Counted from the first letter of the stretch, positions 43,706 through 52,205 are shown. The stretch: DNA of 64,000 nucleotides from DASYTH01 sp036002505 (GCF_036002505.1 NZ_DASYTH010000335.1:5463-69462); one strand, 5' to 3'. The notes: generated by a model from the letters alone, not told the origin. Made by a program: numbers and translations.

Positions 43706-44140
43706 TTAATCGATGTCTGTCGATGTGTTTGACATAGTACGGCAGCCCGCGGTGGTGGAGAACAGCGCCCAGTTTCGCCAGATGCTGTGGGCGAGCTTGT
43801 CATCGACGTAGTGCAGCAGCTCGTCGTCCACGTCGTGGTAGAGCTGGTGGTAGGCGCGCATGATCTGCGGTACCTCTTGGCGGGCCATCGGGGTGAAGGT
43901 CTGGCGGCGCCAGACTCGCGAGCGCAGCATGGGGTGCCGGGAGAGCACCTCCCAGCAGCCGTTGCCGCCGACGTAGAGCAGCCCGAAGGCGGTGTCGTCG
44001 TGGTCGTGCAGGTAGCGCAGCAGCTCGATGCACTCCTCGGGCAGCCGTTGGGCCTCGTCGATCACGATCAGCCGGGCCTGACGGGAAAGTTCGCGCGGCG
44101 GCGCGGCGCAGCTGCTGGGCGCTCGCCATTGGGCCGCCAC
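43706..44140 (-). pseudogene. TniB/TnsC-like transposition ATPase, N-terminally truncated
   Basis: About 120 residues are clear: Walker B RLIVIDEAQRLPEECIELLRYLHDH, sensor-1-like FGLLYVGGNGCWEVL, then SRVWRRQTFTPM and a helical C-terminus. These are features of the AAA+ ATPases that serve DDE transposases of the Tn7/Mu/Tn5053 kind. The Walker A half is absent: similarity stops near 44085, and the next bases belong to a selB remnant on the other strand. No transposase gene adjoins, so it is a remnant. Confidence 0.7.
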
Positions 44141-44172
44141 GGCCCGCCTGTCCTGCTCGGCGCGGCGCCGCC

Positions 44173-44450
44173 GTGCTCATCCCCGCCGACCGGGCCACCG
44201 CCCAACCGCCGGGCGCCGCGGTCCGCGCCGGGCTCGTCGTGCAGCTCGCCGGCAACGTGATCCTCCGGTCCGGCGCGCCGCAGCAGGCCGTGCCGGTCCT
44301 GGCCGGGCTGCCGCAGCCGTTCACGGTGAGCGAGGCGCGCCGGGCGCTGGACACCAGTCGCCGGGTGGCGGTGCCGTTGCTCGAACTGCGCGAGCATGGG
44401 CGTCACCCGCCATCTGCCGGACGACCGGCGGATCGTCGCCGACCCCTCCG
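44173..44450 (+). pseudogene. selB: 3' remnant of selB (selenocysteine-specific elongation factor)
   Basis: The forward frame reads VVQLAGNVILRSGAP, then LAGLPQPFTVSEARRALDTS and RRVAVPLLEL, the winged-helix C-terminal end of SelB. After a shift near 44392 the adjoining frame gives GVTRHLPDDRRIVADPSG, which completes the usual SelB C-terminus. The GTPase domain and most winged helices are gone. SelB delivers Sec-tRNA at UGA codons with a SECIS element. Either selenocysteine use has been lost or an intact copy lies elsewhere. Confidence 0.75.
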
Positions 44451-44564
44451 GCACCGGGCTGAGCGAGAGCCTCTGGCCGCTCGGCTGTCACGGCAGCCGT
44501 CTCGGACCGAAGCGTCTCTGGCGCCCACGAATCGCCTACGCTCGTGTGCATGAGGGGAGCGGAC

Positions 44565-47264
44565 ATGGCAAGCCCCCTGGTCGAGACCAAGCTCTACGTT
44601 CCCCGGCGGCGGCGCAGTCTGGTGGCGCGTCCCCGGCTGAGCGCACGCCTCAGCCGTGCGGCCGAGTCGAGGCTGACGCTCGTCTCCGCCCCGGCCGGGT
44701 TCGGCAAGACGACCTTGCTGGGCGAGTGGCTGGCCGCCGGCGGCGAGAAGCGGTCGGTGGCGTGGCTGTCGCTCGAGGAGACCGACGGCCGGCCGGCGTC
44801 ATTCTGGACGTACGTGATCAGGGCCCTGCAGACGGCGGTGCCCGGCGTCGGCGCCGGTGCGCTCCCGCTCCTGCAATCGGCCGGGGCACCCGTCGAGACC
44901 GTCCTCACCGCCGTGGTCAACGATCTCAGCGCCGTGCCGGACGACGTCTACCTAGTGCTCGACGACTACCACCTGGTCGACGGGCCGGACCTGCAGGGTG
45001 GCATGGCGTTCCTGGTCGAGCATCTTCCGCCGCGGGTGCACCTGGTGGTCAGCACCCGCGCCGATCCGGCATTGCCGCTGGCTCGCCTGCGGGCACGCGG
45101 CGATCTGGTCGAGGTCCGAGCCGCCGATCTGCGCTTCACCCCGGAGGAGGTGGCGGCCTACCTCAACGACGTCATCGGGCTGGACCTGGCGGCGAGCGAC
45201 ATCGCGGCCCTGGAGGGCCGTACCGAAGGCTGGATCGCCGCACTGCAGCTGGCGGCGCTGTCGATACAGGGACGGGACGACGTCGCAGGCTTCATCGCCG
45301 GATTCGCCGGCGACGACCGGTACATCGTCGACTACCTCGTCGAGGAGGTCCTGGAGCGGCAACCCGCCGATGTCCGCGACTTCCTGGTCCAGACGTCCAT
45401 CCTGGACCGGCTGACCGGCCCGCTGTGCGACGCCGTGACGGCGCAGCGCGGTGGCCGGGCCAGGCTCGAGTCATTGGACCGCGGAAACCTCTTCGTCGTC
45501 CCGCTCGACGACAGCCGCCGCTGGTACCGCTACCACCATCTCTTCGCCGACGTCCTGCACGCCCACCTGGTGGACGAGCAGCCCGACCGGGTCCCGCACC
45601 TGCACCGGCGGGCGAGCGAGTGGTACGAGCGGAACGGCGAACCGGCGCCGGCGATCCGCCACGCACTGGCCGCCGGAGACGTGGAACGGGCCGCGGGCCT
45701 GGTCGAGCTGGCCATCCCGGCGCTGCGCAGGAGCCGGCAGGAGGCCACGATCCGGGCGTGGGTGGACGCCATCCCCGACGAGGTCGTCCGGATCCGGCCG
45801 GTGCTCGCGGTGGGCTTCATCGGCGCGTTGATGGCGGTCGGCGAGTTCGACCACGCGGAGCGGCGGCTCCGGGACGCCGAGCGATGGCTGGGCGGCACCG
45901 GTGACCGTGCCTGGATGGTCGTCATGGACGAGGGAGAGCTTCCGCGCCTGCCCGCGGCGATCGAGACGTACCGCGCCGCCCTGGCACTGGCTCGCGGCAA
46001 CGCGCCGGCCACGATCCGCCACGCTCGGCTGGCCATGGATCGGGCGCCCGGCGACGACCATCTGGTCCGGGCCGCCGCGTCGGCCCTCCTCGGGCTCGCG
46101 CTCTGGGGCGGCGGAGACCTCGACGCCGCACACCAGGCCTATTCGGTCAGCGTCGAGGGACTGGAGCGGGCCGGGCACCTCTCCGACGTCTTGGGCTGCT
46201 CGATCACGCTGGCCGACATCCGCATCACCCAGGCCCGCCTGGGCGAGGCGCTGCGCACCTATCGCCGAGCGCTGCGACTCGCCGCCGAGGACGACGGGCC
46301 AGTGCTGCGCGGTACGGCGGACATGTACGTGGGGATGAGCCAGATCGCTTGCGAGCGGGACGACCTGGCCACCGCTGCCGAGCACCTGCGGCGCGCCGAG
46401 GAACTGGGCGAACACACCTGGCTGCCGCAGAACCCGTACCGCTGGCGGGTCGCGATGGCGCAGGTCCGGGAGGCGGAGGGAGATCTGGACGGCGCCCTCG
46501 ACCTGCTCGACGAGGCGCAGCGGGTGTACACGGGCGACTTCTCCCCGAACGTACGGCCGATCCCGGCGATGCGGGCACGCGTGCTGACCGCCCAGGGTCG
46601 CCTGGGCGAAGCGTTGTCCTGGGCGCGCGAACAGGGACTGTCGACCGAGGACGACCCGTCCTACCTTCGCGAGTTCGAGCACCTCACCCTGGCCCGCGTG
46701 CTTCTGGCCCAGCACCGGCAGGAGCCCGCGGAGCCTGTCGTCCGCGACGTCGCCGAGCTCCTGCGGCGCCTGCTGCGGGCGGCCGAAGGCGGGGCGAGGT
46801 GGGGCAGTGTCATCGAGATCCTTGTGCTGCAGGCGCTCACTCAACAGGCCCGGGGCGACGTCCGGGGCGGGTTGGCGGCGCTGGAGCGCGCGCTGACCCT
46901 GGCCGAGCCGGAAGGTTACGTCCGCGTGTTCGCCGGCGCCGGTGCACCGATGGTGTCGCTGCTCAGACGGGCCGGAAGGCGGGACTACGTCCGTCGACTC
47001 CTGGCGGCCGGCAACCCTGCCGAACACAACGCACCGGGCAGGCAGCGGATGGTCCAGCCGTTGAGCGAACGCGAGTTGGACGTGCTCCGGCTGCTCGCTT
47101 CCGACCTGGACGGGCCCGAAATCGCCCGGGCGCTCATGGTGTCGCTGAACACCCTGCGGACCCACACCCGGAACATCTACGCCAAGCTCGGCGTGAACAA
47201 CCGCCGAGCCGCCGTGCGCCAGGCCGCCGACCTCAACCTTCTGTCGCGTACGCGCGAACACTGA
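44565..47264 (+). CDS. MalT-type LuxR-family ATP-dependent regulator
   Basis: An 899-residue STAND ATPase regulator. Walker A is SAPAGFGKTTLL (residues 41-52) after the typical start VETKLYVPRRRR. Walker B-like VYLVLDDYHLV and a WYRYHHLFADVL segment follow, then a long TPR-like helical region (about 400-800), and a C-terminal LuxR HTH (LSERELDVLRLLASDLDGPEIARAL, TLRTHTRNIYAKLGV). I choose ATG 44565 because gaggggag lies just upstream. Ligand-induced multimerisation is the known mode. It likely activates the two downstream genes, given tandem palindromes right after its stop. Confidence 0.93.
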   Translation: MASPLVETKLYVPRRRRSLVARPRLSARLSRAAESRLTLVSAPAGFGKTTLLGEWLAAGGEKRSVAWLSLEETDGRPASFWTYVIRALQTAVPGVGAGALPLLQSAGAPVETVLTAVVNDLSAVPDDVYLVLDDYHLVDGPDLQGGMAFLVEHLPPRVHLVVSTRADPALPLARLRARGDLVEVRAADLRFTPEEVAAYLNDVIGLDLAASDIAALEGRTEGWIAALQLAALSIQGRDDVAGFIAGFAGDDRYIVDYLVEEVLERQPADVRDFLVQTSILDRLTGPLCDAVTAQRGGRARLESLDRGNLFVVPLDDSRRWYRYHHLFADVLHAHLVDEQPDRVPHLHRRASEWYERNGEPAPAIRHALAAGDVERAAGLVELAIPALRRSRQEATIRAWVDAIPDEVVRIRPVLAVGFIGALMAVGEFDHAERRLRDAERWLGGTGDRAWMVVMDEGELPRLPAAIETYRAALALARGNAPATIRHARLAMDRAPGDDHLVRAAASALLGLALWGGGDLDAAHQAYSVSVEGLERAGHLSDVLGCSITLADIRITQARLGEALRTYRRALRLAAEDDGPVLRGTADMYVGMSQIACERDDLATAAEHLRRAEELGEHTWLPQNPYRWRVAMAQVREAEGDLDGALDLLDEAQRVYTGDFSPNVRPIPAMRARVLTAQGRLGEALSWAREQGLSTEDDPSYLREFEHLTLARVLLAQHRQEPAEPVVRDVAELLRRLLRAAEGGARWGSVIEILVLQALTQQARGDVRGGLAALERALTLAEPEGYVRVFAGAGAPMVSLLRRAGRRDYVRRLLAAGNPAEHNAPGRQRMVQPLSERELDVLRLLASDLDGPEIARALMVSLNTLRTHTRNIYAKLGVNNRRAAVRQAADLNLLSRTREH

Positions 47265-47274
47265 TCCCGCCACT

Positions 47275-47304
47275 CACCACATGTGGTGATGTGTGGTCAC
47301 CACA
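47275..47304. promoter_or_regulatory. tandem palindromic operator candidates
   Basis: CACCACATGTGGTG (47275-47288) is a perfect 14-nt palindrome. Three bases later TGTGGTCACCACA (47292-47304) repeats the same half-sites, TGTGGT and ACCACA, around one base. The pair lies 11 nt after the LuxR-regulator stop and about 85 nt before the next start codon, so it fits a regulator binding site for the downstream operon. No U-run follows, so it is not a terminator. Confidence 0.55.
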
Positions 47305-47389
47305 TCGGCGCCTACCTTGCGGACAAGCCGACGGGCCGACGCGTACGGCGGAACTCCCCGTCCGGCCAGCACGGCAAGGGGGAGGGACG

Positions 47390-47626
47390 ATGACCGACAC
47401 GCCAGCCGGCCGGTACGAGATCCGGATCAAGGGGCACCTCGGAGCCCGCTGGGCGGCCCGCTTCGACGGGATGACCCTCACCGCCCGGGCCGACGGCACC
47501 ACCCTCATCGAAGGCCCGGTCGTCGACCAGGCCGCCTTGTACGGGCTGCTGCGCACCCTGCGCGACATCGGTCTGCCCTTGCTCTCTGTCACCCGGGTCG
47601 ACCCGCGCCAGGGCGAACCGACCTAG
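47390..47626 (+). CDS. small conserved protein, partner of the DUF4386 gene
   Basis: A 78-residue soluble protein starting at ATG 47390 after a very strong ggggagggac. The sequence alternates like a beta-sheet (YEIRIKGHLGARWAARFDGM, TLIEGPVVDQAALYGLLRTL, RDIGLPLLSVTRVDP). I recall similar short proteins in actinomycetes beside LuxR regulators, but I know no function. It lies 31 nt upstream of the DUF4386 gene and is probably co-transcribed with it. Confidence 0.75.
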   Translation: MTDTPAGRYEIRIKGHLGARWAARFDGMTLTARADGTTLIEGPVVDQAALYGLLRTLRDIGLPLLSVTRVDPRQGEPT

Positions 47627-47657
47627 CCGAACTCAACGACGCCTCCAGGAGACCGCC

Positions 47658-48389
47658 ATGACATCCACCCGGAAGACCGCCCTCGTCGCGGGCACGTTCT
47701 ACCTGATCACCTTCATCGCCTCGATCCCCGCCGCACTCCTGTTTCTGGACCCCATCCTGAACAACGCCAACTACATCGTCAGCGCCGGCAGCGACACCCG
47801 CGTGGTGTGGGGTTGCCTTCTCGACGTGGTCAATGCCCTGGCCTGCATCGGCACCGCAGTGACGTTGTTCCCGGTGGTCAAACGGCAGAACGAGGCTCTC
47901 GCGCTGGGCTTCGTGACCTCTCGCATGCTGGAAGCCGCGGTCATCATGATCGGCGTGGTGAGCCTGCTCGCGGTGGTGACCCTGCGACAGGACTTCGCCG
48001 GCCACCCCGGAACGGATACGGCCACGCTGGTGACCACCGGAAGGGCGCTCGTCGCCGTTCGCGACTGGACGTTCCTCCTCGGGCCCGGGCTCATGCCCGC
48101 CCTGAACGCCCTGCTGTTGGGCACGCTGATGTACCGATCCCGGCTCGTGCCCCGCATCATCCCGGCGATGGGACTCATCGGAGCGCCGCTGCTGCTCGCC
48201 GCCGCCACGGCGACCCTGTTCGGCCTCACCGACCAGACGTCCGCGTGGTCGGCGATCGCGGCCCTCCCAGTGGCTGCCTGGGAGCTGTCGTTGGGTGTCT
48301 GGATGGTCGTCAAGGGCTTCCGCCCGTCGCCCATCCTCGCGCCCACGGTCCCGACCGGCACGGGACGCCCGCTGACCCCAGCCGCCTGA
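47658..48389 (+). CDS. DUF4386 family membrane protein
   Basis: A 243-residue polytopic membrane protein with about six helices. It starts with RKTALVAGTFYLITFIASIPA and contains NALACIGTAVTLFPVVKRQNEALALGFVTSRMLEA, the pattern of DUF4386 proteins. Function unknown. ATG 47658 has cgcctccaggagacc upstream. It ends 8 nt before a strong terminator hairpin and lies in the LuxR regulator-small protein-DUF4386 arrangement, which suggests control by that regulator. Confidence 0.85.
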   Translation: MTSTRKTALVAGTFYLITFIASIPAALLFLDPILNNANYIVSAGSDTRVVWGCLLDVVNALACIGTAVTLFPVVKRQNEALALGFVTSRMLEAAVIMIGVVSLLAVVTLRQDFAGHPGTDTATLVTTGRALVAVRDWTFLLGPGLMPALNALLLGTLMYRSRLVPRIIPAMGLIGAPLLLAAATATLFGLTDQTSAWSAIAALPVAAWELSLGVWMVVKGFRPSPILAPTVPTGTGRPLTPAA

Positions 48390-48396
48390 ACCCCGC

Positions 48397-48426
48397 GAGC
48401 GGCCCACCGCCATCGGTGGGCCGCTC
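48397..48426. terminator. hairpin terminator after the DUF4386 gene
   Basis: A perfect 13-bp stem: GAGCGGCCCACCG (48397-48409) pairs with CGGTGGGCCGCTC (48414-48426) around the loop CCAT. There is no T-run, as is common for actinomycete terminators. It separates this operon from the convergent IS110 remnant. Confidence 0.75.
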
Positions 48427-48465
48427 CCGGTCCGCGGCCGGCTCTCGCACGCCCGGCAGGGACTG

Positions 48466-49003
48466 TCACTGCACGTCGACGTCGGACAGCCGCCGTTTCA
48501 AGGCGCGTAGGGCTTCCATCGGGGTTTTGCCGGCAGCCAGCTTGCGCCGGTAGTAGCGGCGACCTTCGGTGTCGTGGCGCATTTGGACGATGGCCATGAT
48601 GTGCAGCGCCCGGTTGATGCGCCGGTTGCCGGCGCGGGAGAGCCGGTGGCGGTTCTGTTCGCCGGAGGAGGCGTCGATGGGGGCGGTGCCGTTCCAGGAG
48701 GCGAAGTGGGCGCGGCTGGTGAACCGGCCGATGTCGCCGAGCAGTCGGGTCCGGACGGCCGATGCCGTGCAGGTCCAGCAGCCGGCTACCGGTGCTGGTG
48801 ACCAGCTCAGTGAGTTCCTGCTTGGCGACTTTGATCTTCTTGTCGATCACGACGAGTTCGTGGATCAGCTCGGAGAGCATCGCTTGGTAGCCGTCGCGGT
48901 CGGTGCCGAACCGGCCCTTGCCGAAGGTCTGCTCACGGTCGTTGATGATCTCGATGGTGGCCGACCGCTTGTGCGGGTGCACGCCGATGATGACTCGTGC
49001 CAT
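48466..49003 (-). mobile_element. IS110-family transposase gene, internally deleted and frameshifted
   Basis: The start MARVIIGVHPHKRSATIEII belongs to the DEDD catalytic domain of IS110 transposases, but after about 42 residues it jumps to the later helical part (HELVVIDKKIKVAKQELTEL, LLDLHGIG). A frameshift near 48755 then leads into the transposase_20 region in another frame (IGRFTSRAHFASWNGTAP, HRLSRAGNRRINRALHIMAI, YYRRKLAAGKTPMEALRALK). About half of the roughly 400-residue protein is missing. IS110 ends lack inverted repeats, so I cannot place the element's limits. Confidence 0.85.
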
Positions 49004-49146
49004 CCGAGGGTTTCCCTCCGCTTGATCCGACGCGCGCCGGCGGCTGGGACGCCGCACCAAGATCAAGCATCAGCTTGTGACCGCCGCGCCGACACCGCTG
49101 CCGTTGACCGAGCCCGCGCCGCGCCGCGACGACGCAGGTGGCCAGC

Positions 49147-49554
49147 TCATCGCTGCCGCAGTTCAGCCCGCATGTACGGCCAGCCGTCACGGACGTACAG
49201 TGCGAACGGAACCCACCAGATCAGGTCGTTGGTCGCCACCAGTATCAGCGTCTTTGCGGGCCAGACTCCGGTGAGCAGCAACCAGGCCAGCCCCAGTGGC
49301 CCGAGAACTTTGCCGGTCAGGCCGATCGCCGCGACCAGCCAGCCGCGCTCGGGCACCCGCGCCACCTCGAGATACAGGATTCCGTAGAGGCCGAGCACCA
49401 TGCCCAGCGTGGCGAAGATCTGCGGGGTGTTCGATAGGGGCAGGCCGGTGATCCGGAAGAACCACTGTGGATCGAGCACCGCGTACCCGCCCCACAGAAT
49501 GTTGTAAACCCCGGCCAGCGCGAACGTAACCCGGTGCAGCCGCCGCCGGATCAC
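49147..49554 (-). CDS. four-helix membrane protein
   Basis: A 135-residue membrane protein with four hydrophobic segments (HRVTFALAGVYNILWGGYAV, PQIFATLGMVLGLYGILYLE, GWLVAAIGLTGKVLGPLGLAWLLL, ATNDLIWWVPFALYV). It starts at GTG 49554 overlapping the upstream stop (GTGA), so it is coupled to the preceding gene. It resembles small actinobacterial membrane proteins without known function; the NxLWGGYAVLDP opening recurs in them. Last gene of a three-gene operon. Confidence 0.8.
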   Translation of the reverse strand: MIRRRLHRVTFALAGVYNILWGGYAVLDPQWFFRITGLPLSNTPQIFATLGMVLGLYGILYLEVARVPERGWLVAAIGLTGKVLGPLGLAWLLLTGVWPAKTLILVATNDLIWWVPFALYVRDGWPYMRAELRQR

Positions 49555-50120
49555 TTGGCGCGCGTCGCCGCGTGGCCCGGCCGCCAGGGCCAGCGCGCCA
49601 GCGGACGCGGGAACCCGCCCACGGCGTACGCGTCCCGGATCGCCGATGCCAGGGTGCCGACGGCCAGCGCGGACAGCGCGAGCCGTAGCCAGAGCGGCAC
49701 GGGCGCCGGATCCCCCACCAGCCCACTCGGGAGCCGCCACCAGCCGACGAGCACCGGGATCAGGTTCGCAAGAATCGCGCCGTAGACGATCGCCATGATC
49801 GTGTGCGTCGTGCGCTCGCCCGGAAGCAGACCGCCGAACGGCTTGCGGACCTGATCCTCGACGATGAAGTCAGCGATGGTGATGCAGATCTCGGCCAGCA
49901 GCAGAACGGCGAACACGATCGCCCAGCCCCCGCGCCACGAGATCCACGGAAGTGTTCCGAACACGACGACGTAGATGAAGCTGCGCCCGGCATGGAGCAC
50001 CAGCTCCGGGCGCAGACCGGGCAACTGGGCCGGCAACTGCCCGCGGATCTCATGGAAATACACCGTGTCGAAGCCGCCCAGCAGCCCCAGCACGGCGAGG
50101 AGCCAGAGGACTTCAGCCAT
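49551..50120 (-). CDS. integral membrane protein
   Basis: A 189-residue protein with about five hydrophobic segments and a conserved-looking loop FHEIRGQLPAQLPGLRPELVLHAGRSFIYVVVF. ITIADFIVEDQVRKPFGGLLPGERTTHTIMAIVYG is another patterned region with acidic and His residues, possibly metal-binding. I choose ATG 50120 after aaggaag. It overlaps the DUF4166 gene end and the next gene start, so all three are translationally coupled. I know of similar proteins next to DUF4166 genes but not their function. Confidence 0.78.
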   Translation of the reverse strand: MAEVLWLLAVLGLLGGFDTVYFHEIRGQLPAQLPGLRPELVLHAGRSFIYVVVFGTLPWISWRGGWAIVFAVLLLAEICITIADFIVEDQVRKPFGGLLPGERTTHTIMAIVYGAILANLIPVLVGWWRLPSGLVGDPAPVPLWLRLALSALAVGTLASAIRDAYAVGGFPRPLARWPWRPGHAATRAK

Positions 50121-50649
50121 CGCTGCTTCCTTCCTCGTACACGTACCCGCGGTATGCGACCAGCAGTCCGACCCACGGTATCCAGATCCGGACCGCCACC
50201 TCGAAGCCGTCAGCCGTGGCTGTCGCTGTGGCCGCAGAGTGCGGAGCGAGGGCATCCGGTAGCGGGCTACGCAGACGGCCGACGCGTAACGCGCCGCTGA
50301 CCGGCGCGATCGTGATCGAGTCATCCGTGACCTGCATCCGCATCCGCAGTTCGGCTACGCCCGCAGACTCGACGAGCAGGTCACCGTCCCGGCGCTGGCG
50401 GCTGTCCAGGTGCCGCCCACCGATCAGCCGGTGCCATGTCTCGATGCCGTCGTACTCCTCGATCCATACCCGCAACGGTTGGCCCGCTCCTTGCCTCGGG
50501 AGCCGCAGGAGCATGCCCAGGCAGCGGCTGAGCAGCGAAGATCCGCGTACGACGTCGAGCCGCCCCACGCCCACAACCGGACGTTCACCCAGATGGAAAC
50601 GGTACAGCCAGGTCACGCATCGATAATCACCGCGACCGACCGCAGGCAC
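50113..50649 (-). CDS. DUF4166 domain protein, short N-terminus
   Basis: A 178-residue frame with the DUF4166 pattern: GVGRLDVVRGSSLLSRCLGMLLRLP, EYDGIETWHRLIGGRHLDS, LLVESAGVAELRMRMQVTDDS and the ending VAVRIWIPWVGLLVAYRGYVYEE. DUF4166 proteins normally carry about 25 more residues before the FHLGE-like segment, so either the gene is slightly truncated or the true start is poorly chosen. Weakly supported GTG/ATG starts lie at 50649 and about 50604. Function unknown. First gene of the three-gene operon. Confidence 0.72.
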   Translation of the reverse strand: MPAVGRGDYRCVTWLYRFHLGERPVVGVGRLDVVRGSSLLSRCLGMLLRLPRQGAGQPLRVWIEEYDGIETWHRLIGGRHLDSRQRRDGDLLVESAGVAELRMRMQVTDDSITIAPVSGALRVGRLRSPLPDALAPHSAATATATADGFEVAVRIWIPWVGLLVAYRGYVYEEGSSDG

Positions 50650-51282
50650 AACCAGCCCTCAGGCCGGCCTGCCGGGTAGTGGCGGAATTTATGACGCTCA
50701 GTCCAAAGCGGACCATAGAACAGCCGCCGCCGAACGTGCGCTACGTAGCGTCACGGCGAGTGGATACGACGGCCGTCCGGTCGTGCCGAGAAGTATGCGT
50801 GTCCGTCCCGGCGCTCAAGAAAGTCGTCGTATGCCGTGATCCGAAGTCACGCCGACGTGTACCCGGACTCCTCTTTGTCAGCAACGCCGCCGATCGAGGT
50901 AACCGACGTTGGTCCCTGGCTGCCCGCCACGCGGTCGACTCGAGGCGAGGCGAGACGGTCGTGCCAGAAACCAAATGGGGCACGTCTCCGCCCGCACGGC
51001 GGCGTCGATCAGCCCGCGGCCTGGACCTGCTGCCCAGCAAGGTCGATTCCGGCGCGAAGGCGGCGGCCCACCGCGGCCCTTCCCGGCCCCCGCGGCGACA
51101 CGCTGTGTAACCAGCCCCACTCGTGATCCGGACTGATCCGCGTTGCGCTGGACACAGCTGCGAACCCCGGACCAGGCGGCTCCGAAACTGACGAGCACCG
51201 TAGGAGCACCATAGGTCCGCAATGGACAGACCTTGAACGGCGCCTGACCCGCGTTTTCGCAGGCCAGACGCCATTTAATCTT
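50650..51282. other. 633-base stretch without a supported gene
   Basis: The base composition is lower in GC than its neighbours and no domain is recognised in any frame. A perfect 12-nt palindrome CGCTACGTAGCG lies at 50739-50750. The region ends at a tRNA-Arg 3'-half, so it may be the inside edge of a lost integrated element. I looked for an integrase end and could not support one. Confidence 0.3.
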
Positions 51283-51333
51283 GCGCGCCCGAAGGGACTC
51301 GAACCTCTAACCTTCTGATCCATAGTCAGATGC
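51283..51333 (-). other. tRNA-Arg 3'-half, probable attachment-site remnant
   Basis: On the minus strand this segment runs from the end of a D-arm-like GCA through a complete anticodon stem-loop (TCTGA, loop CTATGGA, TCAGA), a variable loop and a perfect T arm with TTCGAGT, to the acceptor 3' strand CGGGCGCGC. It matches the 3' half of actinobacterial tRNA-Arg(ACG), except that the anticodon reads ATG. The 5' half (acceptor, D arm) is absent. Such 3'-halves are left as attL/attR when elements integrate into tRNA genes. Confidence 0.7.
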
Positions 51334-51569
51334 CTAGTAGTCACGGGTCCACTTACTCGTACGTACTGTAATGCATCCCTCAGTCCGCCGGGAAAGCTCT
51401 TTGTATGCCCTGGTCCGCGCCGTGCACTCAATCGGTGACGACGGCTCGAAGGGCGCTCTGGGCCGTTGTGCTGGATCAGTTCGGTTCGTACTCGTTCGGT
51501 TCGCGACATCCGAGCACTACCGGAGCACCACGGGCTCGACGCGCCGCCCGCTGGTCGCCGTGACCATCG

Positions 51570-51800
51570 TCAGCGCAGTGCAGGACTGAGGTCGACGTTG
51601 TCGCGGAACAGGATGCCCGGGTCGTAGCGGCGTTTGAGGTCGGCGAGGCGGTGCAGGGTGTCGGCCGGGTACGCCTCGTGGAGCCGTTCGGGGCGGGTGT
51701 CGGTCTCGAAGCTGACGTACAGGCCGCGCAAGTGCGTGCGCAGCTGGTCCCACTGCTGGTCGAGCCGGACGGGGTCGGTGCCCATCAGGCATGGGATGCG
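51570..51800 (-). pseudogene. C-terminal BBE-domain remnant of an FAD-linked oxidase
   Basis: The frame ends with YPADTLHRLADLKRRYDPGILFRDNVDLSP, the BBE (berberine bridge enzyme) C-terminus that supports the FAD site in PCMH-type oxidases, preceded by QWDQLRTHLRGLYVSFETDT. The N-terminal FAD-binding domain, including the His that binds flavin, is missing. Upstream the frame dissolves into unrelated sequence. Confidence 0.75.
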
Positions 51801-51901
51801 CGCCACGTCTTGACTCGCTCTGGTGGGGATAGCCCGAGGAGCCGTTCCAGGAGGTGGAGTTGGCCCGGCCGCGCGCGGCGAGTAGTACCTCGTCGACACG
51901 C

Positions 51902-52028
51902 CCGGGCGGTGCGGGCCCCTGCTCGGAGATCTACCCCAACCGAGGCCCGGACTACGGCAAGGAGGGCGGTCCGGAAATCGACGAGGACCGCTATGTGGAG
52001 TTGTAGAACCTCGTCTCCATGCAGCGAC
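51902..52028 (+). pseudogene. alaS: internal fragment of alanyl-tRNA synthetase (alaS)
   Basis: About 40 codons read PGGAGPCSEIYPNRGPDYGK, EGGPEIDEDRYVEL, a TAG where the family has Trp, then NLVSMQ. This matches the catalytic-domain segment of AlaRS (PGPAGPCSEIYxDRGPxYGxxGGPxxDEDRYxEIWNLVFMQ). Flanking sequence is unrelated on both sides. It cannot be functional; it is a captured piece of a duplicated or foreign alaS. Confidence 0.8.
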
Positions 52029-52205
52029 GTGCGCGAAGGCACGCGCCTCGACGTCGCGCTGTGATGGAGTATCATGGCGAGCGGCGTTCCGGGCGCCTCT
52101 AGGTCCGCAGGCAGGGCTGCAAGCTCACCGGTTTCCCAGGCAAGATCAACGGCCAGTCTTTCCTGCCCGATGTAGCGGACCCGCGGGCGTGAGGGAAGGG
52201 CTGCC

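Noticed and set aside
47275..47304. the tandem palindromes read as a transcription terminator
   Set aside because: Arms are short, the two repeats share half-sites like an operator, and no T-run or long GC stem is present, unlike the hairpin at 48397-48426.
51283..51333. a complete tRNA gene on the minus strand
   Set aside because: Only the anticodon arm, T arm and 3' acceptor strand are present; no D arm or matching 5' acceptor strand lies beyond 51333.
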